NCBI GenBank assembly: GCA_937894055.1
Contig: CALDHQ010000350.1
Coordinates: 1 to 8,147 of the forward strand
DNA length: 8,147 bases
Reading direction: 5' to 3'
Origin: an uncultured Polymorphobacter sp.
Lineage (GTDB): Bacteria; Pseudomonadota; Alphaproteobacteria; Sphingomonadales; Sphingomonadaceae
The translations under genes and the position numbers were made by a program. Each line of letters starts with the position of its first letter. The first letter of the stretch is position 1. Below are positions 1 through 7,885 of the stretch, one piece after another. The notes below the pieces were generated by a model, which made no database searches, had not been told where the DNA came from, and saw only the letters and a program-made list of their open reading frames with translations.

Positions 1-1149
1 CATGGCGGCGACTGCTTCGCGGCGATCCGCGCCAAGGACCTTGTCGTCCACCACCCGTACGAGAGCTTCGACGTGGTGCTGGCGTTCCTGCGCCAGGCGG
101 CCGCCGACCCCGATGTCATCGCCATCAAGCAGACGCTGTACCGCGCCGGCAAGAATTCGCCGATCGTCCGCGCGCTGATCGATGCCGCCGAAGCCGGCAA
201 GTCGGTGACCGCGGTGGTCGAGTTGAAGGCGCGCTTCGACGAGGAGCAAAACCTGATGTGGGCGGCGGCGCTCGAACGCGCCGGCGTGCAGGTCGTCTAC
301 GGCTTCGTTGAACTCAAGACGCATGCCAAGCTGTCGATGGTGATCCGCCGCGAGGGCGCCGATATCCGCACCTATGTGCATTTCGGTACCGGCAATTATC
401 ACCCGATTACCGCGCGCATCTATACCGACCTGTCGTTCTTCACCGCCGATCCGGTGCTGGCGCGCGATGCGGTCCAGGTGCTCAACTACATCACCGGCTA
501 TGTCCAGCCGAACAATCTGCAGAAAATCGGCATGGCGCCGTTGACCATGCGGCCGATGATCTACGGCCTGATCGACGCCGAAATCGCCAATGCCAAGGCC
601 GGCAAGCCCGCGCAGATCTGGGCCAAGCTCAACTCGCTGGTCGATCCGGGCATCATCGAAAAGCTCTACGAAGCCAGTGGTGCCGGCGTCGAAATCGACC
701 TGATCATCCGCGGCATCTGCTGCCTGCGGCCGGGCGTGCCGGGGCTGTCGGAAAACATCCATGTCCGCTCGGTGATCGGGCGCTTCCTCGAACACAGCCG
801 CATCTTCGCCTTTGCCAATGGCCACGACCTGCCGTCGCGCAAGGCCAAGCTGTTCATCTCCTCGGCCGACTGGATGCCGCGCAACCTCGATCGCCGCGTC
901 GAGGTCATGGTGCCGATCGAAAACCCGACGGTGCACGCGCAGGTGCTCGACCAGGTCATGCTGGCGAACCTCAAGGACACCGAGCAATCGTGGCAGCTCA
1001 AGAGCGACGGCAGCTATGCGCGGCTGCACGGCGCCGGGCCGGCGTTCAACCTGCACCGCTATTTCATGACCAATCCGTCGCTGTCGGGGCGCGGTGCGGC
1101 GCTCAAGGACCCGAAATCGGTGCCGCGGCTGGTGCTCGACGACGACTGA
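1..1149 (+). CDS. ppk1: Polyphosphate kinase 1, C-terminal part (5' end outside window)
   Basis: PPK1 reversibly transfers the terminal phosphate of ATP onto a growing polyphosphate chain, with an autophosphorylated histidine as intermediate. The frame is open from base 1, giving 382 codons to a TGA at 1147-1149. E. coli PPK1 is 688 residues, so roughly the C-terminal half is present. Family signatures seen: HHPYESFD at the start, [18 protein letters not shown], then LKTHAKL whose His (codon 322-324) aligns with the phosphorylated His435 of E. coli. FGTGNYH, a KLNSLVD stretch, RFLEHSRI (His at 793-795, matching the second conserved His, 592 in E. coli) and [15 protein letters not shown] follow. 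These cover the two phospholipase D-like C-terminal domains. There is no frameshift and no missing key residue. ppx often follows ppk1 in proteobacteria, but here TM2-domain genes follow. I see no clear terminator in the 69-base gap after the stop. Confidence 0.96.
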   Translation, partial: HGGDCFAAIRAKDLVVHHPYESFDVVLAFLRQAAADPDVIAIKQTLYRAGKNSPIVRALIDAAEAGKSVTAVVELKARFDEEQNLMWAAALERAGVQVVYGFVELKTHAKLSMVIRREGADIRTYVHFGTGNYHPITARIYTDLSFFTADPVLARDAVQVLNYITGYVQPNNLQKIGMAPLTMRPMIYGLIDAEIANAKAGKPAQIWAKLNSLVDPGIIEKLYEASGAGVEIDLIIRGICCLRPGVPGLSENIHVRSVIGRFLEHSRIFAFANGHDLPSRKAKLFISSADWMPRNLDRRVEVMVPIENPTVHAQVLDQVMLANLKDTEQSWQLKSDGSYARLHGAGPAFNLHRYFMTNPSLSGRGAALKDPKSVPRLVLDDD

Positions 1150-1158
1150 GACACCCCC

Positions 1159-1187
1159 TCGACTTGTGGCGGCGACTGCGACACAAT
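1159..1187 (+). promoter_or_regulatory. Candidate sigma70-type promoter for the TM2 gene pair
   Basis: In the 69-base gap after ppk1, TCGACT (1159-1164) and CACAAT (1182-1187) are 17 bases apart. Each matches four of six consensus bases for -35 and -10. The -10 box ends 31 bases before the ATG at 1219. The same stretch carries the short inverted pair TTGTG (1164-1168) and CACAA (1182-1186), which could be chance. Read-through from ppk1 is an equally good explanation for expression of the downstream genes. Confidence 0.28.
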
Positions 1188-1218
1188 CGCCTCGCAACGC
1201 CAGTCGACGGAGCTTCGC

Positions 1219-1611
1219 ATGGACAATCTTCTGGACACGTTCGAGGGCAAGCAGCGCTCGATCATCGCCGCCTATGTGTTGTGGTTCTTCCTCGGCCGCT
1301 TTGGCGTGCACCGCTTCTACCTTGGTTACAAGCGCAGCGCGTTGATCATGCTGGGGCTCAGCCTCGCCGGCATGGTGATGGTGGCGATTGCCGCATGGGG
1401 CAGCGGCAAGGTCAGCAATGCCGAGTTCGGCAACGCGGTCACGGCGGTCTTGCTCGCCCCCAACACGCTGCTCGGCTGGATCGGCGACCTGCTGGTCTGG
1501 GGCATGACAATCTGGTGGCTATTGGACGGTGCCTACACCTATGTGATGGTGCGGCGACGCAATAATCAGGGGCTGATCCCGGCGAGCCTGATCGAACCGT
1601 CAAAGCCGTAA
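1219..1611 (+). CDS. TM2-domain membrane protein (first of a tandem pair)
   Basis: A 130-residue inner-membrane protein. The TM2 family hallmark is clear: WFFLGRFGVHRFYLGY at residues 22-37, with the first membrane helix (about 14-30) running into the conserved FGxHRFYLG loop. A second hydrophobic helix spans about 40-59. A polar stretch (GSGKVSNAEF) follows, and a third helix spans about 82-107 ending in WWLLD, then a basic VRRR tail. The WWLLD plus basic tail is the usual end of a TM2 domain, but it lies some 60 residues after the HRFYLG loop, so the domain is expanded by an extra helix. The ATG at 1219 is preceded by a modest ribosome site (CGGAG, 1208-1212). No enzymatic role can be assigned; bacterial TM2 proteins are mostly uncharacterised. 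The gene sits 69 bases after ppk1 and 11 bases before a paralogue, so the two are probably co-transcribed. Confidence 0.85.
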   Translation: MDNLLDTFEGKQRSIIAAYVLWFFLGRFGVHRFYLGYKRSALIMLGLSLAGMVMVAIAAWGSGKVSNAEFGNAVTAVLLAPNTLLGWIGDLLVWGMTIWWLLDGAYTYVMVRRRNNQGLIPASLIEPSKP

Positions 1612-1622
1612 GGGGAACTGCC

Positions 1623-2048
1623 ATGAGCGAAACCGCCAAGCCTGAAACCGCGAACCTGACGGCGTACGAAGACAAGCGCAAATCGACCGGCGTCGCCTAT
1701 CTGCTGTGGTTCTTCCTCGGGCTGTTCGGCGCGCACCGGCTCTATGCCAGCGCCGGCAAGACCGGCTGGTACATGATGGCGCTGCACGTCGGCGGCTGGG
1801 CGCTGATGATTGCGGCGTTCGCCTTCGGCTCGCACAGCACGACAGAAACCTATGAAACCGCGCTCGGCGTCTCGAGCTTCACCAATGTCGAGGCAACCGC
1901 GCGCGGCGGCGTCGTCGCCACGCTCGGCTGGGCGATGCGCGCGATTGCCTGGGTGTGGTGGCTGATCGACGTGTTCCTGGTGCCCGGCATGGTGCGCCGC
2001 TGGAACAGCACGTTGGCGATCGGGCTAGGGCTGGGCGGCCTGCGCTAG
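1623..2048 (+). CDS. TM2-domain membrane protein (second of a tandem pair)
   Basis: A 141-residue paralogue of the preceding gene. A polar N-terminal tail of about 20 residues (MSETAKPETANLTAYEDKRK) precedes helix 1 with LLWFFLGLFGAHRLY (27-41). Helix 2 covers about 48-68, a Thr/Ser-rich loop about 69-92, and helix 3 about 97-120. It ends in WWLIDVFLVPGMVRR (112-126), a textbook TM2 terminus. As in the first copy, roughly 70 residues rather than about 30 separate the HR(F/L)Y loop from the WWLID end. The FYLG part of the loop is altered to LYAS. The ATG at 1623 has a good GGGGA ribosome site (1612-1616) right after the stop of the first gene. The 3' end overlaps the convergent minus-strand gene by 24 bases. 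Function unknown; membrane location is inferred from hydrophobicity. Confidence 0.85.
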   Translation: MSETAKPETANLTAYEDKRKSTGVAYLLWFFLGLFGAHRLYASAGKTGWYMMALHVGGWALMIAAFAFGSHSTTETYETALGVSSFTNVEATARGGVVATLGWAMRAIAWVWWLIDVFLVPGMVRRWNSTLAIGLGLGGLR

Positions 2049-2549
2049 CGCGGTTTGCGGCGGCGTCCGCGGCGTGGCGAGCGGGCAATAGGCGAGGTAG
2101 AGCGCGGTGCCGAGGCAGAACGCCGACACCGCCAGATGCGGCAGCCAGGTGTTCGGCTTCAGCGCATATTTGCAGAAATTGCCGAACTTCTGGTGGGCGA
2201 AGGCCTTTTTCCATTCGCTGCTGATCTGCAGCGGCTTGAGTGTCGCCACCGTGTCATTTGCAAACGCCGCCTCGATGTTGCGCAGCCGGTGGAAGAACGC
2301 CTGCTGGAACAGCTTCCACATCGCTTCGGTCAGCCAGAAGGCGAATGACCCGAACGCCGCAAGCGCCAGCACCGTGACGCGCTGATCATTGGTCAGCTTC
2401 TCGGTCACCAGCGCGGTGGCGGCCGCCGCCAGCGTCACCGTGACGCTCCAGCCCTTGAACTGCAGCGCCTTGGCGTCGAACGCCTCGACGATTTCCTGCA
2501 GCTTGAAGTATTCGGCCTCGATCAGCTCCAGATGCCGCGCTGCGTCCAT
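2025..2549 (-). CDS. Hypothetical three-helix membrane protein
   Basis: A 174-residue protein I do not recognise as a named family. The N-terminus is an amphipathic, probably cytoplasmic helix (HLELIEAEYFKLQEIVEAFD, residues 6-25). Two hydrophobic segments follow at about 35-52 and 57-75, separated by a short polar turn. Next comes a soluble stretch with many aromatic and basic residues (about 78-134) and a third membrane segment at about 135-153. The tail is Pro/Ala-rich. There is no signal peptide or catalytic motif. The ATG at 2549 is supported by a strong GGGAGG ribosome site a few bases upstream (2554-2559 on the complementary strand). It starts 46 bases after the purA stop on the same strand, so it is probably the last gene of the serC-serA-hisZ-purA unit. 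Its end overlaps the convergent TM2 gene. Coding reality rests on the ribosome site, length and sensible membrane topology. Confidence 0.75.
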   Translation of the reverse strand: MDAARHLELIEAEYFKLQEIVEAFDAKALQFKGWSVTVTLAAAATALVTEKLTNDQRVTVLALAAFGSFAFWLTEAMWKLFQQAFFHRLRNIEAAFANDTVATLKPLQISSEWKKAFAHQKFGNFCKYALKPNTWLPHLAVSAFCLGTALYLAYCPLATPRTPPQTALAQAAQP

Positions 2550-2595
2550 GGTGCCCTCCCGCTCAGCGGCACCACCTTAACGCACAAATCGCGGC

Positions 2596-3885
2596 CTAGT
2601 CGAGGAACGGGTCGCGCACCAGAATCGTGTCGTCGCGTTCGGGCGAGGTGCTGACCAGCGCCACCGGGCAGTTGGTCAGTTCCTCGATGCGGCGGATGTA
2701 CTTGATCGCCTGCGCCGGCAAATCGGCCCAACTGCGCGCGCCGGCGGTCGACTGGCTCCAGCCTTCGAAGCGTTCGTAGATCGGCACCACCGCGGCCTGG
2801 TCGGCGGCATGCGCGGGGAAATGGTCGAGGCGCTTGCCGTTCAGCTCATAGCCGGTGCAGATGCACAGCTCCTCGAGCCCGTCGAGCACGTCGAGTTTGG
2901 TCAGCGCCATGCCGGTGACGCCGCTGACCTGTACCGCCTGGCGCACCAGCACCGCATCGAACCAGCCGCAGCGGCGCTTGCGCCCGGTCACCGTACCGAA
3001 CTCGCGGCCGACTTCGCCCAGCCGTTGCCCGATGGCGTCATCGAGCTCGGTGGGGAAGGGGCCTGAACCGACGCGCGTGGTGTAGGCCTTGACGATGCCG
3101 AGCACAAAGTTGAGCGACCCCGGTCCCATGCCGCTGCCCGCTGCCGCCGAACCCGCCACGACGTTCGACGAGGTGACGAACGGATAGGTGCCGTGATCGA
3201 CATCGAGCAGCACGCCCTGCGCGCCTTCGAACAGGATGCGCTTGCCGGCACGGCGGGCGTCGCCGAGCGTCACCCACACCGGCGCCGCGAACGGCAGGAT
3301 GAACGGCGCGATTTCCTCAAGGCTGGCAACCAGCGCATCGCGGTCAACGGGGCCGATGCCGAAACCGGCACGCAGTGCGTTGTGATGCGCAAGCAGGCGG
3401 TCGAGTTGCGGGCCCGCCTTGTCGAGATGCGCGAGGTCGCAGACGCGCAGCGCTCGCCTACCGACCTTGTCCTCATACGCCGGGCCGATGCCGCGCCGCG
3501 TCGTGCCGATCTTTCCAGCGCCCGAAGCGTCTTCGCGGGCGCCGTCGAGGTCGCTGTGCAGCGGCAGGATCAGCGGGCATTGCTCGGCAATCTGCAGGTT
3601 TTCGGGGGTGATGGTGACGCCCTGGCCGCGCAGCTTTTCGACTTCGGCCTTGAAGTGCCACGGGTCGAACACGACGCCGTTGCCGATGACGCTCAATGTG
3701 CCGCGCACGATACCGCTCGGCAGCAGGCTCAGTTTATAGGTCTGGTCGCCGACGACCAGCGTATGGCCGGCATTGTGGCCGCCTTGGAAACGCACGACGA
3801 CATCGGCACGCGCCGACAGCCAGTCGACAATCTTGCCCTTGCCTTCATCGCCCCATTGGGCGCCGATTACGACGACGTTGGCCAT
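2596..3885 (-). CDS. purA: Adenylosuccinate synthetase
   Basis: PurA condenses IMP with aspartate using GTP to give adenylosuccinate, the first step of the AMP branch of purine synthesis, in the cytoplasm. The product is 429 residues (E. coli 432). The glycine-rich GTP loop [11 protein letters not shown] is at 8-18 with catalytic Asp13, and GGHNAGHT at 35-42 gives catalytic His41; both numbers coincide with E. coli. IMP-site signatures follow: [14 protein letters not shown] (127-140), [22 protein letters not shown] (starting at 220), [10 protein letters not shown] (301-310), and LTKLDVLDG (328-336) for the guanine base. Near the C-terminus STSPERDDT (412-420) is the expected end. The ATG at 3885 has a clear AAGGGAG ribosome site (3891-3897 on the complementary strand). 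hisZ lies 41 bases upstream on the same strand, and a small membrane protein gene follows after 46 bases. Confidence 0.98.
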   Translation of the reverse strand: MANVVVIGAQWGDEGKGKIVDWLSARADVVVRFQGGHNAGHTLVVGDQTYKLSLLPSGIVRGTLSVIGNGVVFDPWHFKAEVEKLRGQGVTITPENLQIAEQCPLILPLHSDLDGAREDASGAGKIGTTRRGIGPAYEDKVGRRALRVCDLAHLDKAGPQLDRLLAHHNALRAGFGIGPVDRDALVASLEEIAPFILPFAAPVWVTLGDARRAGKRILFEGAQGVLLDVDHGTYPFVTSSNVVAGSAAAGSGMGPGSLNFVLGIVKAYTTRVGSGPFPTELDDAIGQRLGEVGREFGTVTGRKRRCGWFDAVLVRQAVQVSGVTGMALTKLDVLDGLEELCICTGYELNGKRLDHFPAHAADQAAVVPIYERFEGWSQSTAGARSWADLPAQAIKYIRRIEELTNCPVALVSTSPERDDTILVRDPFLD

Positions 3886-3907
3886 GACGGCTCCCTTTTT
3901 ACCTGTC

Positions 3908-3923
3908 CCCCGAAAGGGCGGGG
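3908..3923 (-). other. Small hairpin in the hisZ-purA gap
   Basis: In the 41-base gap between the hisZ stop and the purA start, CCCCG (3908-3912) and CGGGG (3919-3923) can pair around a six-base loop. No run of T follows in the direction of transcription, so this is not a convincing intrinsic terminator. It could be a weak attenuating or RNA-stabilising hairpin within an operon, or chance in G/C-rich DNA. Confidence 0.3.
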
Positions 3924-3926
3924 TCG

Positions 3927-5054
3927 TTACTTGATCGCGACCGCCTCTACACCGTTCCAGCGATGCGTGCAGCGAAAAGCGTGCGGATCGGCATCATCGG
4001 TCAGCGCCGCGACGGTCGACCAGCCGGCAGCGCGCAATTTCGCCGCGTCGGCCCGCGATGTCCCTGCCGGTAGCAGGATACGGCGCGCTGCGCTCAGGCC
4101 CAGCCCGGCATCGACGAGCGCATCGACATAGAGCGAAAAGCCCACTGCAGTTTCGCGGTGGCCATCGGGATGCGTGATGGCATAGGCGCCGCCGCGGCCG
4201 ACTTCGCCGCGCACGCCGGGTGCATAGATGGCAAAGCCGATCCACGACTGGAACCCGAAGCCGTGGCGTTCGGTCGGGTCGAGCGTGACGCGCACATCGG
4301 CGGGCAACGCCGCGACGACGTCGGCGACATCGGCGAGCCGGGCTTCGAATGCTGCGCCGAGATGCAGCGCGCGCAAGGCGGCCAATGCCGCTTCGGCGGG
4401 ACCGCTGGCGGCAATCAACGGCTCGTAGTGCGATGCACCTGCGGCGCGCAGCCCGGCAACGTCCTTGCCGTCGAGCAGGGCATGGACGGCTTCAATTTTG
4501 TCCGCCGCGACAGGCCACGGTCCCGCCGCCAGCGCACCGACAAAGCTCGGCAAGGTCACATCGACGCTGAGCGTTTCCAGCCCCGCCGACTGCAGTGCCT
4601 CGACCGCGAGCAGCAAAACTTCGGTGACCGCCGCAACACCGTCACTGCCGATGAGCTCTGCACCGGCCTGGATCATCTCGCGTTCGGGATTGAGCTGGGT
4701 GCCCTTCACGCGCAGCACCGGCCCGCCGTAGCTCAGCCGCAGCGGCCGCGCGTAATGCGCCAGCCGCGTCGTGGCGATGCGCCCGGCCTGGCCGGTGATG
4801 TCGGGGCGCAGCGCCAGCGTGCGCTGCGTCACCGGATCGACAAAGCGCAGCAGCTTGGCGTTGCCGCCGCTTTCGCCACCGACGCGGCCGGTCAGCGATT
4901 CCTCATATTCGACCAGCGGCGGCTGGACGCGCTCGTAACCATGGCTCGCCACGGTATCGAGCACGCCGCGCAGCAATGCCGCCGCCGCTTCCGCCTGCGG
5001 CGGCAGGCGGTCGCGGAGCCCCTCGGGGAGCAGGCCGGCCGTTACTTCGTTCAT
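3927..5054 (-). CDS. hisZ: ATP phosphoribosyltransferase regulatory subunit HisZ
   Basis: HisZ is a catalytically inactive relative of histidyl-tRNA synthetase. With short-form HisG it makes the ATP phosphoribosyltransferase that starts histidine synthesis and carries its feedback response. The 375-residue product shows the class II synthetase-like core: an N-terminal [13 protein letters not shown] (8-20), [16 protein letters not shown] (39-54), [12 protein letters not shown] (82-93, motif 2 entry), [11 protein letters not shown] (106-116) and [11 protein letters not shown] (129-139). Later comes [12 protein letters not shown] (287-298). The length matches HisZ: the anticodon-binding domain of true HisRS is absent, and the family C-terminus is short. 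The start codon overlaps the serA stop as ATGA (5051-5054), and there is no good ribosome site of its own upstream, so translation is probably coupled to serA. hisG is not in the window. A true tRNA synthetase is unlikely because the RGxDYY-type histidine loop is not seen. Confidence 0.93.
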   Translation of the reverse strand: MNEVTAGLLPEGLRDRLPPQAEAAAALLRGVLDTVASHGYERVQPPLVEYEESLTGRVGGESGGNAKLLRFVDPVTQRTLALRPDITGQAGRIATTRLAHYARPLRLSYGGPVLRVKGTQLNPEREMIQAGAELIGSDGVAAVTEVLLLAVEALQSAGLETLSVDVTLPSFVGALAAGPWPVAADKIEAVHALLDGKDVAGLRAAGASHYEPLIAASGPAEAALAALRALHLGAAFEARLADVADVVAALPADVRVTLDPTERHGFGFQSWIGFAIYAPGVRGEVGRGGAYAITHPDGHRETAVGFSLYVDALVDAGLGLSAARRILLPAGTSRADAAKLRAAGWSTVAALTDDADPHAFRCTHRWNGVEAVAIK

Positions 5055-6628
5055 CCGAAGTAGAGAGCCTTGACCTGCTTCACGCCATCAATACGGCAGA
5101 TCGTCCACAACAGGCTTTCGGGGATCTTGGTATCGACCGACAGCAGCAGCACGGCTTCCGAACCCGCGGCGCGGCGGCCGAGGTGGAAGGTGCCGATGTT
5201 GACGCCGGCTTCGCCGAGCGCGGTGCCGAGACGACCGATGAAGCCCGGCTTGTCCTCGTTGACGATGAACAGCATCGGGCCGTGCATGTCGGCTTCGACC
5301 TTGATGCCGATGATTTCAACGAGACGCGGCTCGCGGTTGCCGAACAGCGTGCCGGCAACCGAGCGCTCGCCGTCGGGGGTCTTGACGGTGACGCGCACCA
5401 GCGTGTGATAGTCGGTGTCGCGTTCGTGGCGGACTTCGGCGATTTCGATGTTGCGTTCGCGCGCCATGTACGGCGCGTTGACCATGTTCACCGTGTCCGA
5501 AAACGGCTTCATCAGCCCGGTCAGCACCGCCGCCGTAATCGGCTTGATGTTGAGTTCAGCCGCCGCACCTTCGACTTCGACGGTGACGCCGGTGACGTTT
5601 TCGGTGAGCTGGCCGATGAGCAAGCCGAGCTCTTCGGCAAGCTTCATGTACGGGCGCAGCCGCGGCGCTTCCTCGGCACTCAGCGACGGCACGTTGAGCG
5701 CGTTGGTGACGCCGCCCGTCAGCAGGAAATCGGCCATCTGCTCGGCCACTTGAATGGCGACATTGACCTGCGCTTCATCGGTCGAGGCGCCGAGATGCGG
5801 CGTCGAGATGAAGTTCGGCGTGCCGAACAGCGGCGACGACTTCGCCGGCTCCTCGACGAACACGTCGAGCGCCGCGCCGCCAACCTGGCCGCTGTCGAGC
5901 GCCGCCTTGAGCGCCACTTCGTCAACCAGCCCGCCGCGCGCGCAGTTGATGATGCGCACGCCCTTCTTGGTCTTGGCGATGTTTTCGGCCGACAGGATGT
6001 TGCGCGTCGAATCGGTCAGCGGCGTGTGCAGCGTGATGAAATCGGCGCGCGCCAGCAGTTCGTCGAGCGTGACCTTTTCGACGCCGAGGTCCTGCGCGCG
6101 TTCGGGCGTCAGGAACGGGTCGAACGCGATGACCTTCATCTTCAGGCCGATGGCACGCTCGGCGACGTTCGAACCGATGTTGCCGCAGCCGATGAGGCCC
6201 AATGTCTTGGCGGTCAGTTCGACGCCCATGAAGCGGTTCTTTTCCCACTTGCCGGCCTGCGTCGAGGCATCGGCTTCGGGCAGCTGGCGGGCGAGCGCGA
6301 ACATCAGCGCGATGGCGTGTTCGGCGGTGGTGATCGAATTGCCGAACGGCGTGTTCATCACGACGATGCCCTGCGCCGAAGCGGCGGGCACATCGACATT
6401 GTCGACGCCGATGCCGGCGCGGCCGATGACCTTCATGTTGGTGGCAGCCGCCAGCACGTCCTTCGTCGCCTTGGTCGACGAGCGGATCGCGAGGCCGTCA
6501 TAATTGCCGATGATCTTGATCAGCTCTTCTTTCGACAGGCCGGTGATTTCGTCAAAATCGACACCGCGCGAACGGAAAACTTCGGCGGCCTTGGGCGACA
6601 TTTGATCGGCGATAAGAACTTTGGGCAT
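5051..6628 (-). CDS. serA: D-3-phosphoglycerate dehydrogenase, long form with ASB and ACT domains
   Basis: SerA oxidises 3-phosphoglycerate to 3-phosphohydroxypyruvate with NAD, the first step of serine synthesis. The product is 525 residues, the usual length of the long (type 1) form. Order of parts: substrate-binding domain with RSSTKAT (49-55) and GRAGIGVDNVD (69-79); nucleotide-binding Rossmann fold with GCGNIG (147-152) and the cofactor-selecting Asp170; the catalytic set Arg231 (CARGGLVDE), Glu260 (DVFVEEP) and His278 (TPHLGAST). The allosteric substrate-binding domain covers about 320-445. A C-terminal ACT domain (about 450-525, from MHGPMLFIVNEDKPG) suggests regulation by serine or another ligand. 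I choose the ATG at 6628 because the protein then begins MPKVLIADQMSP as in homologues and has an AGAGGAAGAAG-like ribosome site just upstream. The in-frame ATG at 6724 would add 32 low-complexity residues read from a repeat. The gene overlaps hisZ by four bases and follows serC after 132 bases. Confidence 0.98.
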   Translation of the reverse strand: MPKVLIADQMSPKAAEVFRSRGVDFDEITGLSKEELIKIIGNYDGLAIRSSTKATKDVLAAATNMKVIGRAGIGVDNVDVPAASAQGIVVMNTPFGNSITTAEHAIALMFALARQLPEADASTQAGKWEKNRFMGVELTAKTLGLIGCGNIGSNVAERAIGLKMKVIAFDPFLTPERAQDLGVEKVTLDELLARADFITLHTPLTDSTRNILSAENIAKTKKGVRIINCARGGLVDEVALKAALDSGQVGGAALDVFVEEPAKSSPLFGTPNFISTPHLGASTDEAQVNVAIQVAEQMADFLLTGGVTNALNVPSLSAEEAPRLRPYMKLAEELGLLIGQLTENVTGVTVEVEGAAAELNIKPITAAVLTGLMKPFSDTVNMVNAPYMARERNIEIAEVRHERDTDYHTLVRVTVKTPDGERSVAGTLFGNREPRLVEIIGIKVEADMHGPMLFIVNEDKPGFIGRLGTALGEAGVNIGTFHLGRRAAGSEAVLLLSVDTKIPESLLWTICRIDGVKQVKALYFG

Positions 6629-6644
6629 GATCTTCTTCCTCTGC

Positions 6645-6754
6645 TCCCCTCCCGCTGCGGGAGGGGTTGGGGGTGGGTTCTGGTTCAATGGGGGGGCGGT
6701 GCGTGCGATGCGCGCGCTACCCACCCCCGGCCCCTCCCGTTGCCGGGAGGGGAG
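6645..6754. repeat. Head-to-head pair of G/C-rich extragenic palindromic repeats
   Basis: The 132-base serC-serA gap contains two copies of one element in opposite orientation. Copy A (6645-6679) has the hairpin CCCCTCCCG (6646-6654) / CGGGAGGGG (6658-6666) followed by a GGGGGTGGGT tail (6669-6678). Copy B is its reverse complement: ACCCACCCCC (6719-6728), then CCCCTCCCG (6731-6739) / CGGGAGGGG (6744-6752). The two tails are exactly complementary over ten bases, so the whole can also close as one long stem. This is the architecture of dispersed REP/BIME-like elements, and C/G blocks of this form are common between genes in sphingomonad-type genomes (general recollection, not tested here). In the transcript it could stabilise upstream mRNA or lower serA relative to serC. 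There is no T-run after either stem, so it is not a classical terminator. Confidence 0.85.
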
Positions 6755-6760
6755 GATGGT

Positions 6761-7885
6761 TCAGGCGGCGGTGGCCTGCGCGTAGGCCCAGTCGAGCCAC
6801 GGCCCGAGCGCTTCGATGTCGCGCGTTTCGACCGTCGCGCCGCACCAGATGCGAAGCCCGGGAGGAGCGTCGCGGTAAGCGCCGATATCGAACGCCGCGC
6901 CTTCCTTTTCGAGGATCGACGCCATCTTCTTGGGCACTTCGGCATCCGCACCCGGCAGCGTCAGGCAGACGCTGGTGTTCGAACGCGTTGCGGGATCGGC
7001 AGCAAGATGCGCGACCCACGGCGTCTTCTGCACCCAGCGGTCGAGCGCTGCGGCATTGGCATCGGCACGTGCGCACAATTCGGTGAGACCGCCGATCTGC
7101 TGCGCCCACTCCAGTGCGTCGATATAGTCTTCGACCGCGAGCATCGACGGCGTGTTGATGGTTTCGCCGCTGAAGATGCCCTCGATGAGCTTGCCCTTCG
7201 AGGTCAGGCGGAAAATCTTCGGCAACGGCCATGCCGGCGTGTAGCTTTCGAGGCGCTCGACGGCACGCGGGCCGAGGATGAGCACGCCGTGGCCGCCTTC
7301 GCCGCCGAGCACTTTCTGCCAGCTGTAGGTCAGCGCATCGACCTTGTCCCACGGGATGTCCTGCGCGAACACCGCGCTGGTGGCATCGACGAGGTTCAAA
7401 CCGGCGCGGTCATCGCGGATCCAGTTGCCGTTCGGCACGCGGACGCCCGAAGTGGTGCCGTTCCAGGTGAAGCACAGGTCGCGGTCCTGCTGGACGCGCG
7501 TCAAATCGGGGAGCTCGCCGTACGGCGCAGTGACGACTTCGGCATCGAGCTTGAGCTGCTTGACCACGTCGGTGACCCAGCCTTCGCCGAAGCTTTCCCA
7601 CGCTGCCATGGTGACGGGACGGGCGCCGAGCAGCGTCCACATCGCCATTTCGAACGCGCCGGTGTCCGAACCGGGGACGATGCCGATGCGGTGCGTGTCG
7701 GGCACGCGCAGAATCTCGCGCGTCAGGTCGATGGCGAGTTTGAGGCGGTTCTTGCCGATTTTGGAGCGGTGCGAGCGGCCGAGCGATTCGGTGGCAAGCT
7801 GGTCGGCGGACCATCCGGGGCGTTTGGCGCAAGGGCCAGACGAAAAATACGGGCGCGCCGGAAGCGCGTTGGGTCGTTCAGTCAT
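6761..7885 (-). CDS. serC: Phosphoserine aminotransferase
   Basis: SerC converts 3-phosphohydroxypyruvate and glutamate to phosphoserine and 2-oxoglutarate using pyridoxal phosphate, the second step of serine synthesis. In organisms with the DXP-dependent vitamin B6 route it also aminates the 4-phosphohydroxythreonine precursor. The 374-residue product is the shorter alphaproteobacterial/Methanosarcina-type SerC rather than the E. coli type. Visible signatures: YFSSGPCAKRPGW near the N-terminus (13-25), LGRSHRS (35-41), the phosphate-binding loop PGSDTGAFEMAMW (71-83), WNGTTSGVR (141-149), DATSAVF (167-173) and the PLP lysine Lys191 in YSWQKVLGGEGGHG (187-200). TINTPSMLA (242-250) and a C-terminal GLRIWCGATVE (343-353) follow. 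The ATG at 7885 is chosen because the protein starts in register with homologues and a strong GAGGAGAG ribosome site sits just upstream. A longer in-frame start at 8131 would read through leader hairpins. It is the first gene of the serC-serA-hisZ-purA unit. Confidence 0.97.
   Translation of the reverse strand: MTERPNALPARPYFSSGPCAKRPGWSADQLATESLGRSHRSKIGKNRLKLAIDLTREILRVPDTHRIGIVPGSDTGAFEMAMWTLLGARPVTMAAWESFGEGWVTDVVKQLKLDAEVVTAPYGELPDLTRVQQDRDLCFTWNGTTSGVRVPNGNWIRDDRAGLNLVDATSAVFAQDIPWDKVDALTYSWQKVLGGEGGHGVLILGPRAVERLESYTPAWPLPKIFRLTSKGKLIEGIFSGETINTPSMLAVEDYIDALEWAQQIGGLTELCARADANAAALDRWVQKTPWVAHLAADPATRSNTSVCLTLPGADAEVPKKMASILEKEGAAFDIGAYRDAPPGLRIWCGATVETRDIEALGPWLDWAYAQATAA

Noticed and set aside
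990..1565. Plus-strand open frame overlapping the end of ppk1 and the first TM2 gene
   Set aside because: It is out of frame with both genes, Arg/Gln/His-rich with no domain, and the TM2 frame in the same place has clear family motifs.
3927..5054. hisZ as a histidyl-tRNA synthetase
   Set aside because: The length and missing anticodon-binding domain match HisZ, and the histidine-binding loop typical of HisRS is not seen.
3193..5063. Plus-strand open frames of about 300 codons opposite purA and hisZ (3193-4131 and 4158-5063)
   Set aside because: Both are antisense shadows of well-supported genes, with the same Arg/Asp/His-rich composition and no ribosome sites or domains.
6629..6724. Longer serA start at 6724
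   Set aside because: It would add 32 Pro/Ala-rich residues translated from the palindromic repeat. Homologues start at MPKVLIADQ, and the ATG at 6628 has its own ribosome site.
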